From Bryobacteraceae bacterium (GTDB taxonomy: Bacteria; Acidobacteriota; Terriglobia; Bryobacterales; Bryobacteraceae), in contig JANXXV010000133.1 of the NCBI GenBank assembly GCA_025350445.1, positions 1-6,977 on the forward strand: a stretch of DNA of 6,977 bases, read 5' to 3'. The notes beneath the pieces were generated by a model that saw only the letters and a program-made list of their open reading frames with translations, was not told the origin of the DNA and did no database searches. Below, one piece after another: positions 1-6,070 of this stretch. Made by a program: the position numbers and the translations under genes. Numbering within the stretch: position 1 is the stretch's first letter; each line of letters begins with the position of its first letter.

Positions 1-119
1 GCCTGCCTGCAGAACTCATCACGGCTTAATCCGCTCGCTTCGTACTCAGCCGCCAGACGATCTGCTTCGGCTCGGCTTCGGTGTCGGCGGCTCTCTGTTC
101 CAGAATCATTGTCGGTCAC
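1..119 (-). CDS. IS66-family TnpA-like accessory protein, N-terminal part (cut by window edge)
   Basis: The minus strand reads open from a GTG start to the left window edge, giving 39 residues. After a basic stretch (SRRHRSRAEAD) comes the segment LAAEYEASGLSRDEFCRQ. Known family: IS66 first-ORF proteins (TnpA-like, helix-turn-helix type) begin with this basic run followed by an 'EYEASGLSR-x-x-FCR' segment, so the match is recognised by eye. An in-frame TGA at 131-129 excludes a longer start, and GTG at 119 is the only candidate start upstream of the conserved part. The purine-rich GAAGTAGAAGG just before it is unusually close for a ribosome binding site, so the start is only fairly sure. The gene points out of the window, and the rest of the element (TnpB, TnpC) should lie to the left. 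The element end at 177 supports the call. Confidence 0.8.
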   Translation of the reverse strand, partial: MTDNDSGTESRRHRSRAEADRLAAEYEASGLSRDEFCRQ

Positions 120-177
120 CCTTCTACTTCATCACCAGAACGGCTCCGTGCATAGATGGGTTTGCTCTGACGCTTAC
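1..177 (-). mobile_element. IS66-family insertion sequence, terminal portion
   Basis: Read on the minus strand, the sequence ending at 177 begins GTAAGCGTCAGAGCAAACCC. Known family: IS66-family terminal inverted repeats start with GTAAGCG, and the first transposition ORF starts a short distance inside, as here (58 bases). The outside edge is therefore placed at base 177. IS66 elements make an 8-bp target duplication, so TGTCGGCT (178-185) would be one copy, but the other end is outside the window and this cannot be confirmed. Only the end carrying the TnpA-like gene is present. Confidence 0.78.
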
Positions 178-442
178 TGTCGGCTACCAATACTCCAGAA
201 CTGAATTGAATAAGTCCCATGACCGCGGTACCTTGTCACCGTTCTGCCAGGCACTGGGTCAAACCAGCGTCTCAACACTCAAGAACGCTCGCCATCGTTG
301 CGTGAAAGCACTCAGAACGGCAAACTTCTACCATCACATCAACATATGTCCCATCTGGGTCCAGTAGCCTTCTTTGGCTCCGAAGTTCCATTGGCGCGGC
401 CTTGGCTAATGAAGTGCACACTGAAGCGGGTAGCTTTCTTCA
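178..442. other. Intergenic stretch with no supported gene
   Basis: This lies between the IS66 end and the ribosome binding site of the BON-domain gene. No reading frame on either strand has a good start, ribosome binding site or recognisable protein. An ATG frame from 298 continues into the BON gene out of frame and looks random. Two small repeats are visible: CTGGGTCAAACCAG (254-267), which has a CTGG/CCAG dyad, and the related strings ACTCAAGAACG (277-287) and ACTCAGAACGG (310-320). No convincing -35/-10 pair was found, although the promoter of the BON gene should be here. It may hold remnants of a gene broken by the insertion. Confidence 0.5.
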
Positions 443-454
443 AAGGAGATCAAA

Positions 455-847
455 ATGAATCAGCGAGGCATTGCGTTACTCAGTGTTGTAGCGGCTGCGG
501 TTATTACCGTCGCCTGTGCTTCCACCGATTCCGTGATCAGTACTGATGCCGGGATTAGCACGAAGGTGAGAGCCAATCTTACAGCCGACGATACCGTGAA
601 GACGGCTCAGATCGATGTCGGCGTGCAGAAGAAAATCGTCACCTTGTCAGGAAGTGTCGATACTCAGGCGGTCAAGGATCAAGCCGTCGCAGTGGCTCGC
701 CGAACCGACGGTGTTGCCGATGTGATTGATCAGACCACTATCAAAGAACAAAGCGCTGCTCCCGGTCCTGGGCACGGCCGCGAAATGATGGAGAAGGGGA
801 TGAAGATGGACGGCAAGGATCACATGAGGGATGGAAAGCACGAGTAG
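455..847 (+). CDS. BON-domain periplasmic lipoprotein with His/Met-rich C-terminal tail
   Basis: 130 residues. Residues 1-20 form a signal peptide ending ITVA-C21, an acceptable but not ideal lipobox because Thr sits at -3. Membrane anchoring as a lipoprotein is therefore likely rather than certain. Residues 33-97 match a single BON domain, with an alternating strand/helix pattern, the core VTLSGSVDTQAVKDQAVAVA and the closing GVADVID. BON domains are known from OsmY-type periplasmic stress proteins and are thought to bind membranes or other proteins. The last 27 residues (from about 104) are rich in His, Met, Lys and Asp (GHGREMMEKGMKMDG, then HM and KHE). This tail is not part of the BON fold and could bind copper. 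AAGGAG (443-448) lies six bases before the ATG, so the start is secure. The neighbouring copper genes suggest a role in metal stress, but this is inference. Confidence 0.85.
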   Translation: MNQRGIALLSVVAAAVITVACASTDSVISTDAGISTKVRANLTADDTVKTAQIDVGVQKKIVTLSGSVDTQAVKDQAVAVARRTDGVADVIDQTTIKEQSAAPGPGHGREMMEKGMKMDGKDHMRDGKHE

Positions 848-864
848 GCTTGCTAACCTACTCG
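841..864 (+). terminator. Hairpin over the stop codon of the BON-domain gene (terminator-like)
   Basis: CGAGTAGG (841-848) and CCTACTCG (857-864) are perfect 8-base reverse complements around an 8-base loop. The left arm contains the TAG stop codon. No T-run follows, so this is not a classical intrinsic terminator. It could slow ribosomes or polymerase, protect the 3' end of the mRNA, or be chance. The roughly 155-base gap that follows suits a transcript end here. Confidence 0.4.
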
Positions 865-1002
865 AGAATCCGCGCGATGTGACTATTCAATCGGATGCTG
901 CCAATCAGAGAGATAGGCTCAGTCGCTCTTCCACGGCCTCGACGCGGGTCGGTACGCGCAGGCCGTCCCTCCCTTCAACCTTGGTGCAAAGGCAAGATCA
1001 AA

Positions 1003-1248
1003 ATGGGTCTTAACGAAACATACCTACTTCACGCGGCTATACTGTCAATCCACTCCCATGATGGCCAAAGGACGCCGATAATGGTTCCATCCGGCGCAAC
1101 AGTCACGACGACGGCGGGACCGCTAGATGGGCTGCGCACGATCGATGTCACCTGGGAAAACAAGACAGTCATGATGTTTACTGTGGATGTCGAAGAGCGG
1201 GCAACGCTGGTAGACGACCTACGGCCTAAAGGTTTAACGCAACTTTAG
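1003..1248 (+). CDS. Small conserved-looking protein of unknown function (81 aa)
   Basis: 81 residues, with no signal peptide or membrane segment. The pattern suggests a small beta-rich fold: short strands around AAILSIHS, TPIMVPSGATVTTT, RTIDVTWENKTVMMFTVDV, then the acidic/basic helix-like EERATLVDD. Small proteins of this style (a 'P-x-G-A' turn, then 'DVxWxxKxVxxFxxDxxER') are common among uncharacterised proteins of soil Acidobacteriota. I recognise the style but know no function. The start at 1003 is preferred because the 36 codons upstream in the same frame (back to 895) are Arg/Pro-rich and look non-coding. The AAAGG (988-992) lies ten bases upstream, a modest ribosome binding site. 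No residue pattern indicates metal binding. Confidence 0.6.
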   Translation: MGLNETYLLHAAILSIHSHDGQRTPIMVPSGATVTTTAGPLDGLRTIDVTWENKTVMMFTVDVEERATLVDDLRPKGLTQL

Positions 1249-1305
1249 GACACTATGTCGCGCCCTGCGCATCTCATCGCCGGAGCGGTGTGTGTTAAAT
1301 ATTAG

Positions 1306-1668
1306 ATGATGGCGTTGCTTTCCAAAATGGTGGCGTTGCTCGCACTGGCCTTGCTCGCTGGCAATGCCCAGTGTGTGACGGCTTGTGCGTTGGAGCACTA
1401 CCGGCCAGCGAAATCACAGCCGACACACTGTCATCACAAGAGACTTCCGGATAAAGAGCACTCGACTAGTGCGCCATGTTCGCACGATATAGCGATTGTG
1501 GAGTCGAGTGCGAAGGCCATCACCGCCGCTCCAGAGCAGGCGTTCACTGCTACCTTTTGTATGCCGCTGGTCGCCGAAGCCGATTTGCATTGCTTTGGCA
1601 ATCGGGTCGAGGTTGATCTCTCGCCCCCGACGCCCAACCTCTCCTCGATCTCAGTCCTTCGGATCTAG
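1306..1668 (+). CDS. Secreted small Cys/His-rich protein, putative metal-binding
   Basis: 120 residues. The first ~21 form a hydrophobic export signal (LLALALLAGNA) with cleavage probably near residue 21. The mature part has six Cys (23, 27, 42, 58, 85, 96) and seven His (31, 41, 43, 44, 52, 60, 95), with the densest cluster HCHHK at 41-45 and CSH at 58-60. This composition in a secreted protein suggests metal binding or disulfides. It ends in a Pro-rich stretch and SVLRI, an ending I associate with small uncharacterised proteins in Gram-negative copper loci (recognised by eye, not checked). There is no named domain. The ribosome binding site is poor: GGAG at 1282-1285 is too far away, so the start (tandem ATG at 1306/1309, or the ATG at 1327) is uncertain. 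The gene lies just upstream of the copper operon and is probably transcribed separately. Confidence 0.65.
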   Translation: MMALLSKMVALLALALLAGNAQCVTACALEHYRPAKSQPTHCHHKRLPDKEHSTSAPCSHDIAIVESSAKAITAAPEQAFTATFCMPLVAEADLHCFGNRVEVDLSPPTPNLSSISVLRI

Positions 1669-1725
1669 TCCCCCCTTCGCCAGATAAGCGTTAGTGTGTG
1701 TGCGCCATTGCCGTACGTTGTCGAA

Positions 1726-1753
1726 TTGACACGTCTACGCGTAGCCCTACCAT
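1726..1753 (+). promoter_or_regulatory. Candidate sigma70-like promoter of the copper operon
   Basis: TTGACA (1726-1731, perfect -35 consensus) is followed after 16 bases by TACCAT (1748-1753, four of six matches to TATAAT). A 10-bp palindrome, CTACGCGTAG (1735-1744), fills most of the spacer, where an operator would control polymerase binding. The implied start of transcription near 1760 would leave an untranslated leader of about 90 bases before the oxidase ATG. Matching short consensus strings by eye is weak evidence, but the position in the gap before the operon is right. No known CueR or CopY operator was recognised. Confidence 0.4.
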
Positions 1754-1834
1754 GCATGTCGATACCGCTAGCACTGAGACGAGCAGCGCTTCGCCCATAC
1801 GTGGGACACGCCCTCCGGCAAGGCATTGAGATTC

Positions 1835-1842
1835 AGGAGGAG
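1835..1842 (+). promoter_or_regulatory. Ribosome binding site that fixes the oxidase start
   Basis: AGGAGGAG lies six bases before the ATG at 1849, an almost ideal Shine-Dalgarno sequence. It decides against the in-frame ATG at 1696, which would put 51 Arg-rich residues ahead of the Tat signal peptide and would lie upstream of the candidate promoter. Confidence 0.85.
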
Positions 1843-1848
1843 AGATTT

Positions 1849-3435
1849 ATGTTTATGAGCAGCAATCGTCGAGCATTCTTCACGAAGTTGACTTCCCTCG
1901 GCGCGAGCGTTTTCGCGGGAAAACGATTATTATCGGCGCAACAGCCCAAGCCTGCCCAAGGCGCCATGGGCCAAATGGACATGGGCACGATGCAGCACGG
2001 GAACATGCCGAAACCCGCGGCTACGCAGCCTGCCGCCAATGTTCGTGTGACACCCGGCACAAAGACCGGGGTGGCCGCGCCGGCATCGGTACCGGTCATC
2101 ACCCTCGATATCGGCGACCTTCCGTTCACAATCGACAACGGCGTAAAGGTCTTCAACATGGTTGCCGAGCCGGTGAAGCAGGTCATTATTCCAGGAGGCA
2201 TGGGCAGAACCTTCGATCTTTGGGGCTTCAACGGCAGCGCACCGGGCCCGACCATCCAGGCAAACGAGGGAGACCGTCTCCGCATCGTCTTCGACAATCA
2301 CCTGCCGGAGCCAACCGGCATCCATTGGCATGGACTCGAACTCCCTATCGAGATGGATGGAGTTCCCGGGGTCAGCCAGAAACTGGTCATGCCGGGTGAG
2401 CGGTTTACTTACGAGTTCGACCTTCACCAGAACGGCACGTTCTTTTATCACCCGCATATGGCGATGCAGGAAATGGTGGGGATGCTTGGTGGTTTTATCA
2501 TTCACCCCAAGACCGCCTATGCGCCGCATGTCGACAAAGATTATCTGATCGCGCTGCAGGAGTATGCGGTCCTCCCCAATAGCTCAATTCCCAACAGCAT
2601 GAGCATGGAGTTTAATTGGCTCACATTCAACGGCAAGGTGGGTCCGGCTTCCACCCCTCTCGTCATCCGCCAAGGCGAACGTGTGCGGCTGCGGTTCATC
2701 AACATGGGAATGGATCATCACCCGATCCATCTCCATGGCTTTACGTTCTGGGAGACCGGTCGCGAGGGCGCACGCCAGCAGGAATCGGCGTGGACGCGAG
2801 GCAATACGACATTGGTGGGAGTCGCGCAGGCGCGCGACGTCGAATTCGTCGCGGACCGCCTCGGCGAGTGGATGCTCCATTGCCATCTTCCGCACCACAT
2901 GATGAACCAGATGGCGTCGACGGTCGGTCCGATGACTCGTGTCGGCCGGGGCATGCAGGCGGGCGCCAGCATGGAAGACGGGATGGGCATGCTTCGCGAC
3001 GGCAATGCGACTTCCGGCAACCGGGGTCCGAGTCTAGGGCGGGCTCTCGGCATTGGCTCCAGCACCGAGATGCCGATGGCGAACGGCCCCCTGTCTCAAA
3101 GTGAGGCCAACAAGGCCATGGCCAATATGGCCGGGATGGATCATTCGAAGATGACGGGAATGAATCATGGCTCGATGCAGGATATGGGCGGAATGACCAT
3201 GCCGAAGCTTCCGGATAACGCGGAGAAAGTGCCGTTGTTTCCCCAGGACGCTTTCATGGAAGGTCCCATGATGGCGATGGACAAAGAGGTGGATAAGCCG
3301 GAAACATATGGTTTGCCTCCCGGCTGGAGTGGGTTTGTAGGTGGAATGATGACGTTGGTCCGGGTTTTGCCCGCGGACACATACGACAAAATCATGGCGA
3401 TGAAGGCTGAGCAGAGGAGGAACGGCGCCCGATGA
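1849..3435 (+). CDS. Tat-exported two-domain multicopper oxidase with Met/His-rich C-terminal extension (copper resistance)
   Basis: 528 residues. A Tat signal is visible at the start (SSNRRAFFTKL, twin Arg at 7-8), with cleavage near residue 30. Residues 38-53 are Met-rich (MGQMDMGTMQHGNM). Cupredoxin domain 1 (about 100-220) carries HWH 159-161 and HPH 201-203. Domain 2 (about 230-360) carries HPxHLHG 291-297 and HCHxxxHxxxxM 344-355. All four copper-binding motifs are therefore intact: ligands for the trinuclear centre plus His291, Cys345, His350 and Met355 for the type 1 site. No middle domain separates the pairs, as in two-domain oxidases with type 1 copper only in domain 2, which normally act as trimers. 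From about 360 to 528 there is an extension with GMDHSKMTGMNHGSM-type repeats, resembling the MDHxxM repeats of CopA/PcoA, that probably binds copper. The likely role is periplasmic Cu(I) oxidation. The substrate is inferred. Confidence 0.92.
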   Translation: MFMSSNRRAFFTKLTSLGASVFAGKRLLSAQQPKPAQGAMGQMDMGTMQHGNMPKPAATQPAANVRVTPGTKTGVAAPASVPVITLDIGDLPFTIDNGVKVFNMVAEPVKQVIIPGGMGRTFDLWGFNGSAPGPTIQANEGDRLRIVFDNHLPEPTGIHWHGLELPIEMDGVPGVSQKLVMPGERFTYEFDLHQNGTFFYHPHMAMQEMVGMLGGFIIHPKTAYAPHVDKDYLIALQEYAVLPNSSIPNSMSMEFNWLTFNGKVGPASTPLVIRQGERVRLRFINMGMDHHPIHLHGFTFWETGREGARQQESAWTRGNTTLVGVAQARDVEFVADRLGEWMLHCHLPHHMMNQMASTVGPMTRVGRGMQAGASMEDGMGMLRDGNATSGNRGPSLGRALGIGSSTEMPMANGPLSQSEANKAMANMAGMDHSKMTGMNHGSMQDMGGMTMPKLPDNAEKVPLFPQDAFMEGPMMAMDKEVDKPETYGLPPGWSGFVGGMMTLVRVLPADTYDKIMAMKAEQRRNGAR

Positions 3436-5054
3436 AAGCCAGATTCGGAGTTGCCGCATTGTCCATTGTCAGTCTGCTAACTGCCCTTCCTGGTGCGCAG
3501 CAAAGCGATAGAAAATCGTACACGATACGGGGCACAGTAGACCAGGTAAACACCACGACGAAGCGCCTCGGCGTAGCTAGCGAGCCGGTCCCGGGCGGAA
3601 TGGGCGCGATGACCATGAACTATGCCGTGGACAAAGAGGAGGTGCTTGGACGTGTCAAGCCAGGCGACCATATCACGGCAAAGATGTATGAAGGAGACCT
3701 GACGCTCTACGACGTTCAGATTCTTCCGCCCGCGAGTTCCGCAGCCGCTCAAGCTCCGGTTCAAGCCGGGATGCGTCTACCGGAGCTGGAGCAAATGGCA
3801 CTGGCGAACAATCCGACAATTGCACAGGTCCAGGCCAACATTCGCGTGTCCGCCGGCCGTGCCCGGCAAGCAGGTCTTTATCCGAATCCAACCGTAGGTT
3901 ACTACGGAGATGAGATGCGAGGCGGCTATTCCGGCGGCGGAAAACAAGGTGGTTTTATCAGCCAGACGATTGTGACCGGCGGGAAATTGCGCGCTGCCCG
4001 GCGGGTTGCAGACCTACTCACCAAAGAAGCGGAAACTAGCGGCGAGGTGCAGCGGCTGCGAATCCTCAATAACGTGCGCATGATGTTTTATCAGGTGCTC
4101 GCCGACCAACGACTGGTAGAGGTGCGGCAGAATCTGGCGAAATTAGCGGCTGATGCGACTCAGACATCGCATCAGCTTGCGAACGTAGGGCAGGCCGACC
4201 GACCGGACGTTTTGCAGGCCGAAGTGGAACAGCAACAAATCAATGTCAGCCTTCGCATTGCCCAGCAGACCCTTCGATCGTCGTGGAGAACGCTTGCTGC
4301 CGTGACCGGCAAGCCCGATCTTTCGCAGACACGTTTGGAGGGAGATTTGGAAGCCATTCCGGACTTGAACTTTGAAGAGTGGCTGGCCACGACCCTAAGG
4401 GAGAGTCCGGAGGTGAAGCTCGCGCAGCAAGCTGCTGAGCGCGCGGAAGCCTCCCTGGTGCAAGCCAAGAAGGTCTCAATTCCAGATCTGCAACTGTATG
4501 GGAACCTGTCACAAAACAACTCTCCTCTGGTGGAAGCCTCCCCGCGGATCACCGGCGTCCAGGGCGGGGTTCAAATCGGCGTGCAATTGCCAATTTTTAA
4601 CCGGAATCAAGGCAATATTGCCGCGGCCAAAGGTGAGATCGAGGGTGCGAAACAGGAGCTCATACGCTTGAAGCTTCAGATTACCCGCGATGTGGCGAAC
4701 TTGTTTAGGGATTACGATTCCGCCCGGGACACCGTCCGGCAGTATAAGAACGAAATGTTGCCGCGAGCTGAGCAGGCGTACAAACTGTACCAGAAGAATT
4801 ACCAGAATATGGCGGCTGCGTATCCCCAGGCGCTGATCTCGCAACGAACGTTGTTTCAGTTGGAAGTCGACTACGTTCAGGCGTTGGAGAGTGCCTGGCA
4901 AAGCGCGATCGGGATTCGCGGATTCGGTTTGATGGATGGCCTCTCGGCGCCTTCCGGCTCGTCAGCAGGAGGAGGCTCCCAGTCCATGATGAACGGTACT
5001 CAATCGGGGACCGTTGCGGGCACGGGGGCGGGCGGCCAGGCGTCCGTCCAATAG
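3432..5054 (+). CDS. CusF-like copper-binding domain fused to TolC/CusC-type outer membrane efflux protein
   Basis: 540 residues, with a Sec signal at 1-22. Residues 29-97 resemble a CusF-type small beta-barrel: YTIRGTVDQV, then PGGMGAMTMNYAV and KPGDHITAKMYEGDLTLYDVQIL. The Met pair M60/M62 of the MTM motif fits the two Met copper ligands of CusF. The CusF His and Trp ligands seem missing, with Met57 in the nearby position, as in the 'PGFMPAMTMPF' variants. After a Pro/Ala linker, residues 115-500 form an outer membrane efflux protein with two repeats: LYPNPTVGYYGD and QTIVTGGKLRAARR in the first, then LPIFNRNQGNIAAAKGEIEGA in the second, and long coiled-coil helices. The family makes trimeric outer membrane ducts for CusCBA or CzcCBA pumps. 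The tail (505-540) is Gly/Ser-rich. The ATG overlaps the oxidase stop (ATGA), implying translational coupling, with AGGAGG 11 bases upstream. No CusA or CusB is in the window. Confidence 0.9.
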   Translation: MKARFGVAALSIVSLLTALPGAQQSDRKSYTIRGTVDQVNTTTKRLGVASEPVPGGMGAMTMNYAVDKEEVLGRVKPGDHITAKMYEGDLTLYDVQILPPASSAAAQAPVQAGMRLPELEQMALANNPTIAQVQANIRVSAGRARQAGLYPNPTVGYYGDEMRGGYSGGGKQGGFISQTIVTGGKLRAARRVADLLTKEAETSGEVQRLRILNNVRMMFYQVLADQRLVEVRQNLAKLAADATQTSHQLANVGQADRPDVLQAEVEQQQINVSLRIAQQTLRSSWRTLAAVTGKPDLSQTRLEGDLEAIPDLNFEEWLATTLRESPEVKLAQQAAERAEASLVQAKKVSIPDLQLYGNLSQNNSPLVEASPRITGVQGGVQIGVQLPIFNRNQGNIAAAKGEIEGAKQELIRLKLQITRDVANLFRDYDSARDTVRQYKNEMLPRAEQAYKLYQKNYQNMAAAYPQALISQRTLFQLEVDYVQALESAWQSAIGIRGFGLMDGLSAPSGSSAGGGSQSMMNGTQSGTVAGTGAGGQASVQ

Positions 5055-5072
5055 CGGAGATCAGGTGAAATC

Positions 5073-5690
5073 ATGAGACGAAATCTGATTTGGTTTGCGG
5101 CTGGCGCGCTTGCAGTCCTCGCGGTGGGTGGGTTAGGTGGTTTGATCTTCGTGAAGACTGCCGCCAATGGGTTCAGCGCTCGTGCGGACCCGTCGTTTAT
5201 GGAGACGTTCGCGGCGCATCAGGCGCACAGCATGGCCATGCCGTCCGCGGTAAGAGACCGGTTGAATCCAGTCGCCCGATCCAAGGAAGTTCTCGATCAA
5301 GGGATGGCGCATTGGGCGGATCACTGCGCCGTGTGCCACGCAAATGATGGCAGCGGTCAAGTGGAGATGGGCAGGCAGATGTACCCGCACGCGCCGGATA
5401 TGCGGAAGGACGGCACTCAACAACTAACTGACGGAGAACTGTTCCACATTATAGAAAACGGCATCCGCCTCAGCGGCATGCCTGCCTGGGGCGGGACTGA
5501 GGCGGGCGGGAAGGACTCGTGGAAACTTGTTCATTTCATCCGCCATCTTCCGGACGTGTCGCCAGACGAGGTAGCTCAGATGGAGAAATTGAATCCAAAA
5601 GGCCTCGAGGATAGGGAAATGGAACAAGTAGAAGAACAGTTCCTCAATGGGCAAACGCCGAACGCAGCACCGAAGCAACACAAACACTGA
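5073..5690 (+). CDS. Membrane-anchored monohaem cytochrome c
   Basis: 205 residues. One hydrophobic segment at about 5-28 (IWFAAGALAVLAVGGLGGLIF) acts as an uncleaved anchor or signal, placing the rest in the periplasm. The haem-binding motif is CAVCH (85-89), and the likely distal ligand is Met136 in RLSGMPAWGG. The spacing and the NDGSG following the CxxCH fit the cytochrome c / CBB3-type class I fold, spanning about 72-160. A stretch before the haem domain is His/Met-rich (AAHQAHSMAMPS), and the C-terminus ends in KQHKH. The role would be single-electron transfer. In this operon it could take electrons from, or pass them to, the oxidase or the respiratory chain, but no partner is shown by sequence. 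It starts 18 bases after the TolC fusion stop, with AGGTGA (5063-5068) four bases before ATG. Confidence 0.88.
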   Translation: MRRNLIWFAAGALAVLAVGGLGGLIFVKTAANGFSARADPSFMETFAAHQAHSMAMPSAVRDRLNPVARSKEVLDQGMAHWADHCAVCHANDGSGQVEMGRQMYPHAPDMRKDGTQQLTDGELFHIIENGIRLSGMPAWGGTEAGGKDSWKLVHFIRHLPDVSPDEVAQMEKLNPKGLEDREMEQVEEQFLNGQTPNAAPKQHKH

Positions 5691-5703
5691 TAGGAGAAAT
5701 GAC

Positions 5704-6060
5704 ATGAACCAAAGAAGAAGCATTCACACATTTATCGCGATGGTCGCCTTGATGATCGGGTCGGCCATTGCATTCGCTCACAACGGTGTTGAGCACGTAA
5801 TGGGTATAGTCACGGCCTTGACCGACACATCGATCACGGTGGACACCACACAGCACAAAAGCGTCACTGTGATGGTGGAGGCGGCGACCACCTTCACAAA
5901 CAAGAATGCGAAGGCATCCCTCAAAGATCTCAAAGCCGGGGACCGTGTCTCGATTAACGCGAAAGAAGCAGCGGGCGAGAAACTTCAGGCAGTGTCGGTG
6001 AAATGGGGTGCAAGCTCGAGTATGAAGATGCCCGCCGATCACAAGCTGCCTGCTAAATAG
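5704..6060 (+). CDS. Secreted DUF5666-like protein
   Basis: 118 residues. Residues 1-25 are a clear Sec signal (FIAMVALMIGSAIAFA, cleavage before HNGVEH). The mature part is a small beta-barrel-like sequence: VMGIVTALTDTSITVDT, VTVMVEAATTFTN, DLKAGDRVSINAKE, LQAVSVKWG. This matches the pattern of DUF5666-type domains ('G-x-V-x-x-x-x-x-x-x-I-T-V...T-x-F...DLK-x-GDxV'), a periplasmic family of unknown function often seen near metal genes. The end has SSMKMPADHK, a possible weak metal site. AGGAG (5692-5696) is seven bases before the ATG. An in-frame upstream ATG at 5647 overlaps the cytochrome gene and lacks a signal peptide, so it was not used. Position in the operon suggests a periplasmic copper-related role, not demonstrated. 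Confidence 0.8.
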   Translation: MNQRRSIHTFIAMVALMIGSAIAFAHNGVEHVMGIVTALTDTSITVDTTQHKSVTVMVEAATTFTNKNAKASLKDLKAGDRVSINAKEAAGEKLQAVSVKWGASSSMKMPADHKLPAK

Positions 6061-6070
6061 GAGCCGTATT

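Noticed and set aside
35..109. Alternative minus-strand frame from ATG at 109 near the left edge
   Set aside because: It stops after 27 residues, while the overlapping GTG frame gives a recognisable IS66 accessory protein.
178..454. tRNA, small RNA or riboswitch in the left gap
   Set aside because: No cloverleaf, conserved riboswitch core or intrinsic terminator with a T-run could be seen.
298..546. 82-codon plus-strand frame
   Set aside because: It overlaps the BON gene in another frame, has no ribosome binding site and no protein-like features.
895..1002. Longer start for the 81-residue protein
   Set aside because: The added 36 residues are Arg/Pro-rich and look non-coding; the start at 1003 has at least a modest ribosome binding site.
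1696..1848. Upstream in-frame start for the multicopper oxidase at 1696
   Set aside because: It would place 51 Arg-rich residues before a clear Tat signal, has no ribosome binding site and covers the candidate promoter; the ATG at 1849 has AGGAGGAG six bases upstream.
1669..1848. CueR- or CopY-type copper operator
   Set aside because: No recognised operator string was found; only an unassigned palindrome is present.
1930..2529. 199-codon minus-strand frame inside the oxidase gene
   Set aside because: It lies entirely antisense to the oxidase coding region (highly supported), is His/Arg-rich by reverse complementation of its codons, and matches nothing recognisable. Other antisense frames in 1833-3616 were rejected for the same reason.
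5647..5703. Upstream in-frame ATG for the DUF5666-like gene
   Set aside because: It lies within the cytochrome gene and would hide the signal peptide; the ATG at 5704 has AGGAG at the right distance.
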